A model generated the notes under the pieces. That model made no database searches, was not told the DNA's origin, and saw only the letters and a program-made list of their open reading frames with translations. From Actinoplanes sp. NBRC 103695 (GTDB taxonomy: Bacteria > Actinomycetota > Actinomycetes > Mycobacteriales > Micromonosporaceae), in the NCBI RefSeq assembly GCF_030269485.1, contig NZ_BSTL01000005.1:293010-357009 (forward strand): DNA of 64,000 nucleotides, written 5' to 3'. Positions 57,355 through 63,819 of this stretch are shown here, one piece after another (the stretch's first letter is position 1; each line of letters begins with the position of its first letter). Made by a program: the position numbers and the translations under genes.

Positions 57355-58162
57355 GATCATCGGGTACGGGTTGCTCTGCCTTTTGTGCGTGCCTTTCGTC
57401 TTCCCCACCTGGTGGATGGTCACGTCCTCATTGAAGTCGAACGCTTCCATGTTCGCCTTCAGCCTGTGGCCGAAAGACCCGTCGTTCCAGGCCTGGCGCG
57501 ACGTCTTCACGCTGCAGCCGTTCGCGCAGCAGTACTTCAACTCTGCTTACATCGCGCTCGTGGTCACCCTCGGGACGCTGGTGGTGTCGTCGATGGCCGG
57601 GTACGCGTTCGCCCGCATCCGTTTCCGCGGCCAGAACGTGCTCTTCCTGGTCGTGCTGACCGGCCTGCTGATCCCCAGCGAGGTCACCATCGTCCCGCTG
57701 TTCCGGATGTTCAACGCCGCCGGCCTGGTGGACACCCACTGGCCGCTGATCCTGGTGCCGATCTTCGGTGCGCCGAGCGTGCTGGCGACGTTCATCATGC
57801 GGCAGTTCTTCATCACGCTGCCGGGCGAGCTCGAGGAGGCGGCGCGGATGGACGGGCTCAGCCGCCCGGCCATCTTCCGTCGCATCGCGTTGCCCCTGGC
57901 CCGCCCGGCGCTCGGCGCGGTGGCCATCTTCACCTTTCTGCACAGTTGGAACCTCTACCTGGAACCGATCGTGTTCATCAGCTCGTCGTCGAAGTTCACG
58001 CTCCCGCAAGCGTTGACGCAGTTCACGGACGCCTACTCGGGTCCGCTGTGGAACGTGCAGCTGTCAGCGGCGTCGATGACAGCGATCCCGGTGCTGATCG
58101 TCTTCGTGGTGGCCCAGCGGCAGTTCATCGAAGGGCTGGCGCACACCGGCCTGAAGGGCTAA
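57344..58162 (+). CDS. Carbohydrate ABC transporter permease (MalG type)
   Basis: 272 residues with six membrane helices (KIIGYGLLCLLCVPFVFPTWW; IALVVTLGTLVVSSMAGYAF; VLFLVVLTGLLIPSEVTIVPL and others). The EAA loop reads LEEAARMDGLSRPAIFRRIA, followed by LPLARPALGAVAIFTFLHSW. It overlaps the first permease gene by 11 bp and completes the membrane pore of the importer. Its last 4 bp overlap the end of the small convergent membrane-protein gene. Confidence 0.92.
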   Translation: MRTKIIGYGLLCLLCVPFVFPTWWMVTSSLKSNASMFAFSLWPKDPSFQAWRDVFTLQPFAQQYFNSAYIALVVTLGTLVVSSMAGYAFARIRFRGQNVLFLVVLTGLLIPSEVTIVPLFRMFNAAGLVDTHWPLILVPIFGAPSVLATFIMRQFFITLPGELEEAARMDGLSRPAIFRRIALPLARPALGAVAIFTFLHSWNLYLEPIVFISSSSKFTLPQALTQFTDAYSGPLWNVQLSAASMTAIPVLIVFVVAQRQFIEGLAHTGLKG

Positions 58163-58383
58163 CTCATCGTGGCCGCGAGCGTGACCAGCAGGGCGATGGC
58201 GCCCATGGCGAGGACGAAGGTGTGCCGCCAGGCGGTGCGCCGGGCGCCCCCGACGGCTTGCTTGGCGTACTTGAGATCCCGCCAGGCCGCGTGGGTGCGG
58301 CCGGCGCGATAGCCGATGACCAGCACGGTCCCGACCATGATGAGAGAGGCGACGCTCACTGCCGAACTCTGGTGGTGCGACAT
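58159..58383 (-). CDS. Small two-helix membrane protein
   Basis: 74 residues. Helix 1 (VSVASLIMVGTVLVIGYRAG) and helix 2 (TFVLAMGAIALLVTLAATM) are joined by a basic loop (RTHAAWRDLKYAKQAVGGARR). I recognise no family. ATG 58383 has GGGGGTCC just upstream. The gap to the PadR gene (175 bp) holds an AT-rich stretch and the PadR promoter. It may be a membrane-associated helper; this is open. Confidence 0.6.
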   Translation of the reverse strand: MSHHQSSAVSVASLIMVGTVLVIGYRAGRTHAAWRDLKYAKQAVGGARRTAWRHTFVLAMGAIALLVTLAATMS

Positions 58384-58513
58384 GCGGACCCCCTGGAGAC
58401 GCGTAGCGGCTGTGGAAGCTCAGTGTGGGGTTCCGCCGCGGGCAAAACCAGGGGATTGATGGTCCTAAAAACACATAAAAACCCCGCTTGGGTACGGACG
58501 TTCTGTCGCGTTT

Positions 58514-58541
58514 TTGACTCGCTAGTCAGACTGTCTACTAA
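58514..58541 (+). promoter_or_regulatory. Promoter of the PadR/ABC operon
   Basis: TTGACT (58514-58519) and TACTAA (58536-58541) are spaced 16 bp. GACTCGCTAGTC overlaps the -35 element and TACTAACCAGGTAG the -10 element; both have short dyad symmetry, as expected for PadR autoregulation. The start codon follows 17 bp after the -10 box. Confidence 0.6.
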
Positions 58542-58558
58542 CCAGGTAGCCTGCCTAC

Positions 58559-58891
58559 GTGATCGCGAACCGGCCATGGCTGCATGGCTTCCTCGACCTG
58601 TGCCTGCTCGCCATGCTGGCCGAGCGCGCCGACTACGGCTACGGCCTGGCCCAGCGCCTCGCGGAGGCGGGCGTGGCGGACGTGCCCGGCGGCACGCTCT
58701 ACCCCGCCCTGCTGCGGCTCGAACAGCAGGGGCTGGCCCTGCCGAGCTGGGCGCCGTCCGAGGCCGGGCCGCGGCGCAAGTACTACGAGATCACCGACGC
58801 CGGCCGCGAAACGCTGGCCGCGCAAGCGCAGGAGTGGACGCGCTTCCGCGACGGCGTCGACATGCTGATCTCCACGGTGGTGCCCCGGTGA
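58559..58891 (+). CDS. PadR-family transcriptional regulator
   Basis: 110 residues. The winged helix-turn-helix is complete: LDLCLLAMLAERADYGYGLAQRL, GGTLYPALLRLEQQGLAL and RRKYYEITDAGRETLAAQA. Such short PadR proteins repress ABC-export or membrane-stress genes and release on a ligand. The stop overlaps the GTG of the ATPase gene (GTGA), so regulator, ATPase and permease form a strict three-gene operon. Confidence 0.9.
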   Translation: MIANRPWLHGFLDLCLLAMLAERADYGYGLAQRLAEAGVADVPGGTLYPALLRLEQQGLALPSWAPSEAGPRRKYYEITDAGRETLAAQAQEWTRFRDGVDMLISTVVPR

Positions 58892-59685
58892 GCTGGCCGG
58901 CCGTCTTCGAGGCGGAACTGCTGCGGCTCGGGTTGCAACCCCGGCGCGCCCGGCAACTCAGCACCGAGACCGTCCAGCAGGCAGCCGAGCACGCGTCGGC
59001 ACCCGCCGACATCTTCGGCCCCGCCCACCTGTACGCCCGCCACCTGGTCTCCGAGCTCACCGTCACCGCGCCCGTCCCGATGCGGACCACCGGTCCCGTG
59101 CTGCTCCGGCTGACCGGGGTGGGCAAACGCTACCGGCGGCAGAACGTGTTCCACGACGTCTCCCTGACCGTGCGCGGCGGCGAGGTCGCCGCCATCGTCG
59201 GCGCCAACGGATGCGGCAAGTCGACACTGCTGCGCATCTGCGCCGGCCTGACCCGCCCCACCAGCGGCACCGTCGAACGGACCCGGCGCGTCGGCCTCGT
59301 CCCGCAGGACGGCGGCACCGCCGGGTGGCTGACCGCCGAGGAACACTTCCGGCTCTTCGGCGCGGCCGCCGGCATGGCGCGGCCCCGGGCGGCGTCCACC
59401 GGCGACCACCTGGCCGCCCGGCTCGCCTGGCGTCCCCGGCGCGACCAGCGCGTACAGCAGCTCTCCGGCGGCACCCGGCAGAAACTCAACCTGGTCCTCG
59501 GCGAACTCCACTCGCCCGACCTGCTGCTGCTCGACGAGCCCTACCAGGGCTTCGACCAGGGCGCCTACCTGGACTTCTGGCAGCAGGTCTTCGCCTGGCG
59601 CGACGCCGGCCGGGCCATCGTGGTGGTCACCCACCTGCTGCACGACCTGGCCAACGTCGACCACGTCCTGGACCTCAGCTCATGA
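58888..59685 (+). CDS. ABC transporter ATPase with extra N-terminal helical domain
   Basis: 265 residues. The ABC domain begins near residue 70 and has Walker A GANGCGKST, the signature LSGGT, Walker B LLLLDEP and the switch His in VVVTHLLHD. The first ~65 residues (ELLRLGLQPRRARQLSTETV, then DIFGPAHLYARHLVSEL) are not part of the ABC fold and resemble the DUF1700/HAAS-type helical domain that often accompanies PadR regulators. The GTG start overlaps the PadR stop; a later start would lose that part. It probably powers the permease encoded next. Confidence 0.85.
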   Translation: MSWPAVFEAELLRLGLQPRRARQLSTETVQQAAEHASAPADIFGPAHLYARHLVSELTVTAPVPMRTTGPVLLRLTGVGKRYRRQNVFHDVSLTVRGGEVAAIVGANGCGKSTLLRICAGLTRPTSGTVERTRRVGLVPQDGGTAGWLTAEEHFRLFGAAAGMARPRAASTGDHLAARLAWRPRRDQRVQQLSGGTRQKLNLVLGELHSPDLLLLDEPYQGFDQGAYLDFWQQVFAWRDAGRAIVVVTHLLHDLANVDHVLDLSS

Positions 59686-60362
59686 CCGCCCTGGTCGTGG
59701 CGAGCCTCTCCGCCCGCGAGGTCGGCCGGCGCCGGTTGGCGCTCGCACTGATGGTCAGCCTGCCGCTCTGGTTCTACCTGGTCCGGCACGCCCAGGCCGG
59801 CTCGTCGATCCGGATGCTGACCCTCGGCATCGGCTGGGCCATCTCGACACTCACCCTCTTCGTGGTCAACGCGTCCCGCACCGTCGACCCCCGCCTCCGC
59901 CTGACCGGCGCCTCAGTCCTCGGCATCGTCGGCGGCCGGCTGCTCGCCATGACCGGCGTCGGCTTGGCGCTGGCCACCGGCTACGGGCTCCTGGCCGTCG
60001 TGGACCAGAAACCGCTGCACCCCTGGTCGGTGATGCTGATGATGGTCGTCACGGCAATCGTCGCGGCGCCGCTGGGCAGCCTGATCGGCGCGGTGCTGCC
60101 ACGCGAGCTGGAAGGGGCGTTCGCCCTGTTCAGCTTCTCGGCGGTGCAGATGCTCGCCGATCCCGGACAGCTGGTGGCCAAGCTGCTGCCGTTCTGGTCG
60201 TCCCGGGAGATCGGCAACTACGCCATCGACGGCGGCTCGACCGACCTGATCTGGCGAGGCCTGGCACACGGCGCGGCGGTCTGGGTGATCTGCACGGCCG
60301 GGACGGTGGGGTTCTTCGCCTGGCGGTTGCGGCTGGCGCGCTATCCCGAGCCTCGGCCTTAA
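59682..60362 (+). CDS. ABC transporter membrane subunit
   Basis: 226 residues, with about six membrane helices (LALALMVSLPLWFYLVRHA; LGIGWAISTLTLFVVNA; LLAMTGVGLALATGYGLLAVV; VMLMMVVTAIVAAPLGSLIGAV; AVWVICTAGTVGFFAWRL). The shape is that of ABC-2-type export permeases. It overlaps the ATPase gene by 4 bp (ATGA). The substrate is unknown; an antibiotic, lipid or peptide export role is usual for this type with a PadR partner. Confidence 0.83.
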   Translation: MTALVVASLSAREVGRRRLALALMVSLPLWFYLVRHAQAGSSIRMLTLGIGWAISTLTLFVVNASRTVDPRLRLTGASVLGIVGGRLLAMTGVGLALATGYGLLAVVDQKPLHPWSVMLMMVVTAIVAAPLGSLIGAVLPRELEGAFALFSFSAVQMLADPGQLVAKLLPFWSSREIGNYAIDGGSTDLIWRGLAHGAAVWVICTAGTVGFFAWRLRLARYPEPRP

Positions 60363-60521
60363 GCTTCCTGGCGAAGGTCTGAGCGGGATTTACCGCCGCG
60401 TTGTAGCTGGGGTCGGTCCGGGTGTGCCAGGCGGCCGGGGTGCCCGGCTCACGGTGATCGGCACCGCTCGCGGCGGTAGTCGATCGGCGAAGGGCGGTGA
60501 CTCGGTCGTGGAGGGTCGGCC

Positions 60522-60566
60522 ACGATCGTTCCGGCCGCGGTCGTTCCGGTCACGACCGTTCCGGCC
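60522..60566 (+). repeat. 15-bp tandem repeat, three copies
   Basis: ACGATCGTTCCGGCC, GCGGTCGTTCCGGTC and ACGACCGTTCCGGCC follow each other without gap at 60522, 60537 and 60552. Confidence 0.85.
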
Positions 60567-60645
60567 TACCACTCGTGCGGTCGGCAGTGTGACCGGGAGT
60601 TGTCCGGGCGCCTGACCGCCCAGCGGGTAACAACTCGCGCGGATG

Positions 60646-60696
60646 GTGGTAGCTCAAGGCGGCATTTCTGGGCTGGATGCCGCCTGGCCCTGCCAC
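60646..60696. repeat. B-type hairpin repeat, copy 1
   Basis: Outer arms GTGGTAG and CTGCCAC (one G-T pair) and inner arms AGGCGGCAT (60657-60665) and ATGCCGCCT (60677-60685) form a two-tier hairpin. Compared with the copy at 52316, paired bases change together. Confidence 0.8.
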
Positions 60697-60707
60697 CCGC
60701 GCGGACG

Positions 60708-60757
60708 GTGGTAGCCCAGGGCGGCATTTCCGGCAGGATGCCGCCTGGTCCCACCAC
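60708..60757. repeat. B-type hairpin repeat, copy 2
   Basis: Outer arms GTGGT and ACCAC, inner arms GGCGGCAT (60720-60727) and ATGCCGCC (60738-60745), with a G-T pair at the position that is A-T in copy 1 and G-C in copy 3. It begins 11 bp after copy 1. Confidence 0.8.
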
Positions 60758-60817
60758 TGCGTGCCTGGTCCTGCCACCTGCGCGAGTTGCTACCACTGCG
60801 CGCACGGTCTGGCCGCC

Positions 60818-60844
60818 GAGCGGCGGCAGCGACGATGAGCGGGC
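60818..60844 (+). repeat. A-type dispersed repeat
   Basis: GAGCGGCGGCAGCGACGATG then AGCGGGC, two mismatches to the copy at 52429, again lying ~60-75 bp after a B-type hairpin. Confidence 0.8.
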
Positions 60845-60925
60845 ACCTCGGGGCCTGGTGCCCGGGCCGGCCACCCACACGCCGAAAGCGGCCGCGGTCA
60901 GCGCAAGGACCAGAACGCCCGAGCC

Positions 60926-60966
60926 TGCGCCGCTGCGCCGCTGCGCCGCTGTGCCACGGTGCCACG
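60926..60966 (+). repeat. 8-bp microrepeats
   Basis: TGCGCCGC is repeated three times from 60926 and GTGCCACG twice from 60951. Confidence 0.8.
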
Positions 60967-61103
60967 GTCCCACCTAGGTCGGGGTGGGTTGCGCTGATCG
61001 ACGACCCGCCGCCTCCCCCACCCCGGCACTGGGTGGGAGTCAAAGTAGCGCTTCGGCGGGAATTTTTGTCCCGTTGTCCCCAGGGGGCCGGGACTGTGGA
61101 CAA

Positions 61104-61835
61104 CTAGTCGGCCGGGGTTGCGGCCAAGGCCTCGAAGCAAGGGCGGAGCAGGTCGATGATCTGGTCCGGCGGGGCGTCGGCGAGCGGGCCGAGCCGGAGC
61201 AGGTAGCGCTCGATGATCACGCCGTGGACGATCGCGCCCAGCAGGCCCGCGCGCAGGTCGGCGTCGGCTGTGGGTATCCCCGCGATGATGCCGCTGAGCT
61301 GGGCCTCGGCGGCGGCCCGGTAGCGGTCGGCGGCGTCGGGGTTGGTGAGCATCGAGCGCAGGACGGCCAGGGAGGATGCCGGCTCGCTGACCAGGCGATC
61401 GGCCAGCGAGGTGAGCAGAGCCTCGGCGGGCGCGGGAGACGCGACGGTGCCCTCAGCCGAAGCGGGCCCGGCGGCGGGCAGTTGGTCGGCGGGCCCGGCG
61501 ATGAGCGGCTGACTGGCGGGCGGCTGACCCGCGTGTGCGGTGGCGGGCGGCTGACCCGCGTGCGCGGTGGCGGGCAGTTGACCCGCGTGTGCGGTGGCGG
61601 ACGTCTGACTCGCGGGCCGGGCGCCGGCGGACGGCTCGGCGGGTGTCTGGTCGGTGGCGTGGGCGAACAGCGCGTCCTTGCTTTTGAAGTAGTGCATGAC
61701 CAGGCCGGCGTCGACGCCGGCGGCGGCGGCCACGGCGCGGATCGTGGTGCGGTCGTAGCCGAGGTCGGCGAAGAGCCGGCGGGCGGCGGCGAGGATCCGT
61801 GCCTCGGTCTGCTGGCGTTGCTGGGCCCGGGTCAC
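61104..61835 (-). CDS. TetR-family regulator with tandem-repeat linker
   Basis: 243 residues. HTH at about 12-57 (EARILAAARRLFADLGYDR, AAAAGVDAGLVMHYFKSKD). Residues ~61-138 are a Pro/Ala/Gln/Gly-rich insertion holding three copies of the 9-residue unit TAHAGQxPA (81-107). The ligand-binding helices resume at ~139 (LLTSLADRLVSEPASSLAVL, GAIVHGVIIERYLLRLGPL). Normal TetR proteins have no such linker at this place. It is divergent from the SnoaL-like gene with three ACGGKCGTT sites between, so it probably regulates that gene and itself. Confidence 0.82.
   Translation of the reverse strand: MTRAQQRQQTEARILAAARRLFADLGYDRTTIRAVAAAAGVDAGLVMHYFKSKDALFAHATDQTPAEPSAGARPASQTSATAHAGQLPATAHAGQPPATAHAGQPPASQPLIAGPADQLPAAGPASAEGTVASPAPAEALLTSLADRLVSEPASSLAVLRSMLTNPDAADRYRAAAEAQLSGIIAGIPTADADLRAGLLGAIVHGVIIERYLLRLGPLADAPPDQIIDLLRPCFEALAATPAD
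61515..61595. repeat. 27-bp tandem repeat inside the tetR gene
   Basis: CGCGTGTGCGGTGGCGGGC recurs at 61530, 61557 and 61584 with few changes and a period of 27 bp, so each unit adds nine residues in frame. Confidence 0.9.
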
Positions 61836-61846
61836 CTGTTCATTCT

Positions 61847-61901
61847 ACGGGCGTTGACGGACCGGCCCATTCGTTCTACGGTCGTTCAATCAACGGGCGT
61901 T
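61847..61901. promoter_or_regulatory. Three ACGG(G/T)CGTT sites in the divergent tetR region
   Basis: ACGGGCGTT (61847), ACGGTCGTT (61878) and ACGGGCGTT (61893) occur between the tetR and SnoaL-like genes; the first two sit in a longer TTCTACGGKCGTT. CGTTCAATCAACG (61883-61895) is a short dyad. They are likely regulator half-sites. Confidence 0.45.
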
Positions 61902-61920
61902 CAACGAAATGGGGTACGAG

Positions 61921-62343
61921 ATGACCGCCACGTCGCGCGAGGTTGTCGAGCAGGTGATGCGGGCCGGCCGGGAGGCGGATGTCGAGGCGTTCGCGGGGCT
62001 GATGGCGCCCGACGCCTCCATCGAATGGCCCTACCGGCCGCCGGGTGCGCCCGCCGGGGTGCGGGGCCGTGCGGAGATCCGCGCGTTCCTGGCCGAGGGC
62101 GCCGGGAAGCTCGTCAGGTTCGACGAGTACCGCGACGTGGTGCTGCACGAGACCACGGACCCGGAGGTGATCATCGTCGAGTACGCGGCGTACGGCACCG
62201 TGATCAGGACCGGCGCCCCGTTCCATCAGACGGTCATCGCCGTGATCCGGGTCCGGGGCGGCCAGGTCCTGTCCTACCGGGACTATCTCAATCCGCTTGT
62301 TCTTGCCGAGGTGCTTGGCTCTGGGCCGGCACACAGATCTTGA
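61921..62343 (+). CDS. SnoaL-like/NTF2-fold protein
   Basis: 140 residues. The cone-shaped NTF2-like fold is suggested by VVEQVMRAGREADVEAFAGL (first helices), FAGLMAPDASIEWPYRPP, VRGRAEIRAFLAEGA and VIRVRGGQVLSYRDYLNP. Members are small hydrolases, isomerases or ligand binders; the activity cannot be assigned. ATG 61921 with GGGG 6 bp upstream is preferred over ATG 61909. The last 56 bp overlap the end of the convergent lipid-kinase gene. Confidence 0.8.
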   Translation: MTATSREVVEQVMRAGREADVEAFAGLMAPDASIEWPYRPPGAPAGVRGRAEIRAFLAEGAGKLVRFDEYRDVVLHETTDPEVIIVEYAAYGTVIRTGAPFHQTVIAVIRVRGGQVLSYRDYLNPLVLAEVLGSGPAHRS

Positions 62344-63205
62344 CCGCGTCCGGGATCACCTCGGCGGTCAGGCGGCGACTCTTCTCGCGGGCGCCGCCGT
62401 CCAGCTCGTACTCGAGCTTGTCGTCGAGTTTGACGTCGACCTTGCGGGCCCGGGTCATCCGGACGAACGGGGACGTGTCGGACCGGCCGACGGCCATCGT
62501 GCCGAGGGCGCGCGCCCACTGCATCGCGCCCTGGGCGGTCGCCACGCCGACGTCGAGCCAGCCGTCGTCGGGCTTGGCGTCGTCGAAGGCGTTGATGCCG
62601 CCGGTGATCGTGCCCACGTTGCCGATCAGGACGCAGGAGGCCTGGTCGTCGAACCACGGCACGCCGTCGATGGTCACCCGGGCGCGGGGCGCCTCGCCGT
62701 TGACGTGGCGCAGGCCGGCCCAGACGTACGCCAGCTTGCCGAGCCGGTCCTTCAGATTGCGGTCCGCGTCCCGGATCATCGCGCCGTCGAAGCCGATGCC
62801 GGCCATCACCGCGAAGTGCTCGCCGTTCATCTTGCCCAGGTCGACGCGGCGGCGCTTGCCGGTGAACGCGACGTCCACCGCGCCGGCCAGGTCGGCCGGT
62901 ACGCCCAGGTTGGTGGCCAGCAGGTTGCCGGTGCCGGCCGGGATGATCGCGAGCGGGGTGCCGCTGCCGGCGAGCACGTCGATGCTGCGCTGCACGATGC
63001 CGTCGCCGCCCCAGACGACCACCAGGTCGACGTCCTTCTTCAGCGCCTTGCGTACCTGTTTGGGGGCCTTCTTGCTCTTCGGCACCTCGTACCAGAGCAG
63101 TTCGTCGACGCCGTGGTCGGTGATTCGCCGGCGCAACTCGTCCAGGCCGCCGTCCAGCGTTTTGCGGGCGTGGGCGACGACCGCGACTTTCCGTGGTGTC
63201 CGCAT
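62288..63205 (-). CDS. Diacylglycerol kinase-family lipid kinase
   Basis: 305 residues. The catalytic motif LVVVWGGDGIVQRSIDVL and the following LAIIPAGTGNLLATNLGVP are those of the DAGK/sphingosine-kinase family, and the C-terminal beta-domain (IGFDGAMIRDADRNL; ASCVLIGNVGTITGGI; GWLDVGVATAQGAMQWARA) is present. It would phosphorylate a lipid such as diacylglycerol at the membrane with ATP. ATG 63205 begins MRTPRKVAVVAH, the usual start of the nucleotide-binding fold. The 3' end overlaps the SnoaL-like gene by 56 bp. Confidence 0.9.
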   Translation of the reverse strand: MRTPRKVAVVAHARKTLDGGLDELRRRITDHGVDELLWYEVPKSKKAPKQVRKALKKDVDLVVVWGGDGIVQRSIDVLAGSGTPLAIIPAGTGNLLATNLGVPADLAGAVDVAFTGKRRRVDLGKMNGEHFAVMAGIGFDGAMIRDADRNLKDRLGKLAYVWAGLRHVNGEAPRARVTIDGVPWFDDQASCVLIGNVGTITGGINAFDDAKPDDGWLDVGVATAQGAMQWARALGTMAVGRSDTSPFVRMTRARKVDVKLDDKLEYELDGGAREKSRRLTAEVIPDAVKICVPAQSQAPRQEQAD

Positions 63206-63240
63206 GGGACCGGCGTTTACCCGATGTGCGGGGAAACGAA

Positions 63241-63819
63241 TCAGCTGACGGTCTGGCGCATGCGCTGCTCGGCGGCGGCGCTGCGGATCACCATCAGGCG
63301 GAGCTCGAGCTCGTCGGAGACCATCTGGGCGAGGTGCTCGAGGGCGCGCAGTTGCCGGGGCGTGGCGTCGCGCGGCCGGTTGTCGATGACGTTGACCGTG
63401 CCCAGCCGGTAGCCGTCCTGGGTCCGGATCGGGGCCGCGGCGTAGAAGCGCAGGCCGAGCTCGCCGCGGACCAGCGGGTGCTCGAGGGTGCGCGGGTCGA
63501 CGGCGGCGTTGTTGATCACATAGACGCCGTCCCGCTGGACCACCGAGGCGCACAGGCCCGGTTCGTTGCCGACCTGGCGTACGCCGGTCAGCCCGTGACA
63601 CGCGGCCAGCCACACCCGGTCCTGCTCGACCAGCGACACCGTCGCGATCGGGGTGTCGAAGATGGCGCCGGCCACGAAGGCGATCCGGTCGTACGCGTCC
63701 TCCACCGGCTGGTCGACGAGCCGGTAGCGGCGGACGGCCGCGAGACGCGCCTGCTCGCCGGGGCCCGTGGTGTCGAGGTACTCATAGGCATTCGAGGACA
63801 CCGGGCTGCTGTTGGTCAT
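63241..63819 (-). CDS. GAF-domain protein
   Basis: 192 residues, almost entirely one GAF domain (about 30-175): EDAYDRIAFVAGAIFDTPIA, VSLVEQDRVWLAACHGL, GLCASVVQRDGVYVINNAA and LRFYAAAPIRTQDGYRLGTV, ending in a helical tail (LEHLAQMVSDELELRLMVIR). Such stand-alone GAF proteins bind a small ligand or haem and are often linked to diguanylate or kinase signalling in actinomycetes. No output domain is attached. It is 35 bp upstream of the lipid-kinase gene and may share its transcript. Confidence 0.85.
   Translation of the reverse strand: MTNSSPVSSNAYEYLDTTGPGEQARLAAVRRYRLVDQPVEDAYDRIAFVAGAIFDTPIATVSLVEQDRVWLAACHGLTGVRQVGNEPGLCASVVQRDGVYVINNAAVDPRTLEHPLVRGELGLRFYAAAPIRTQDGYRLGTVNVIDNRPRDATPRQLRALEHLAQMVSDELELRLMVIRSAAAEQRMRQTVS

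Larger units (their letters stand above)
60363..61103. other. 740-bp non-coding region built of short repeats
   Basis: No gene is visible. It holds a degenerate A-type repeat (about 60425-60480), a 15-bp triple tandem repeat, two B-type hairpin repeats in tandem, one A-type repeat, and 8-bp microrepeats (60926-60966). The last ~130 bp before the tetR gene are unassigned. Open frames here are products of GC bias. Confidence 0.75.

Noticed and set aside
61515..61595. Frameshift or assembly error in the tetR gene
   Set aside because: The repeat period is 27 bp, the frame stays open and the ligand domain continues in frame, so it is best read as a real linker expansion.
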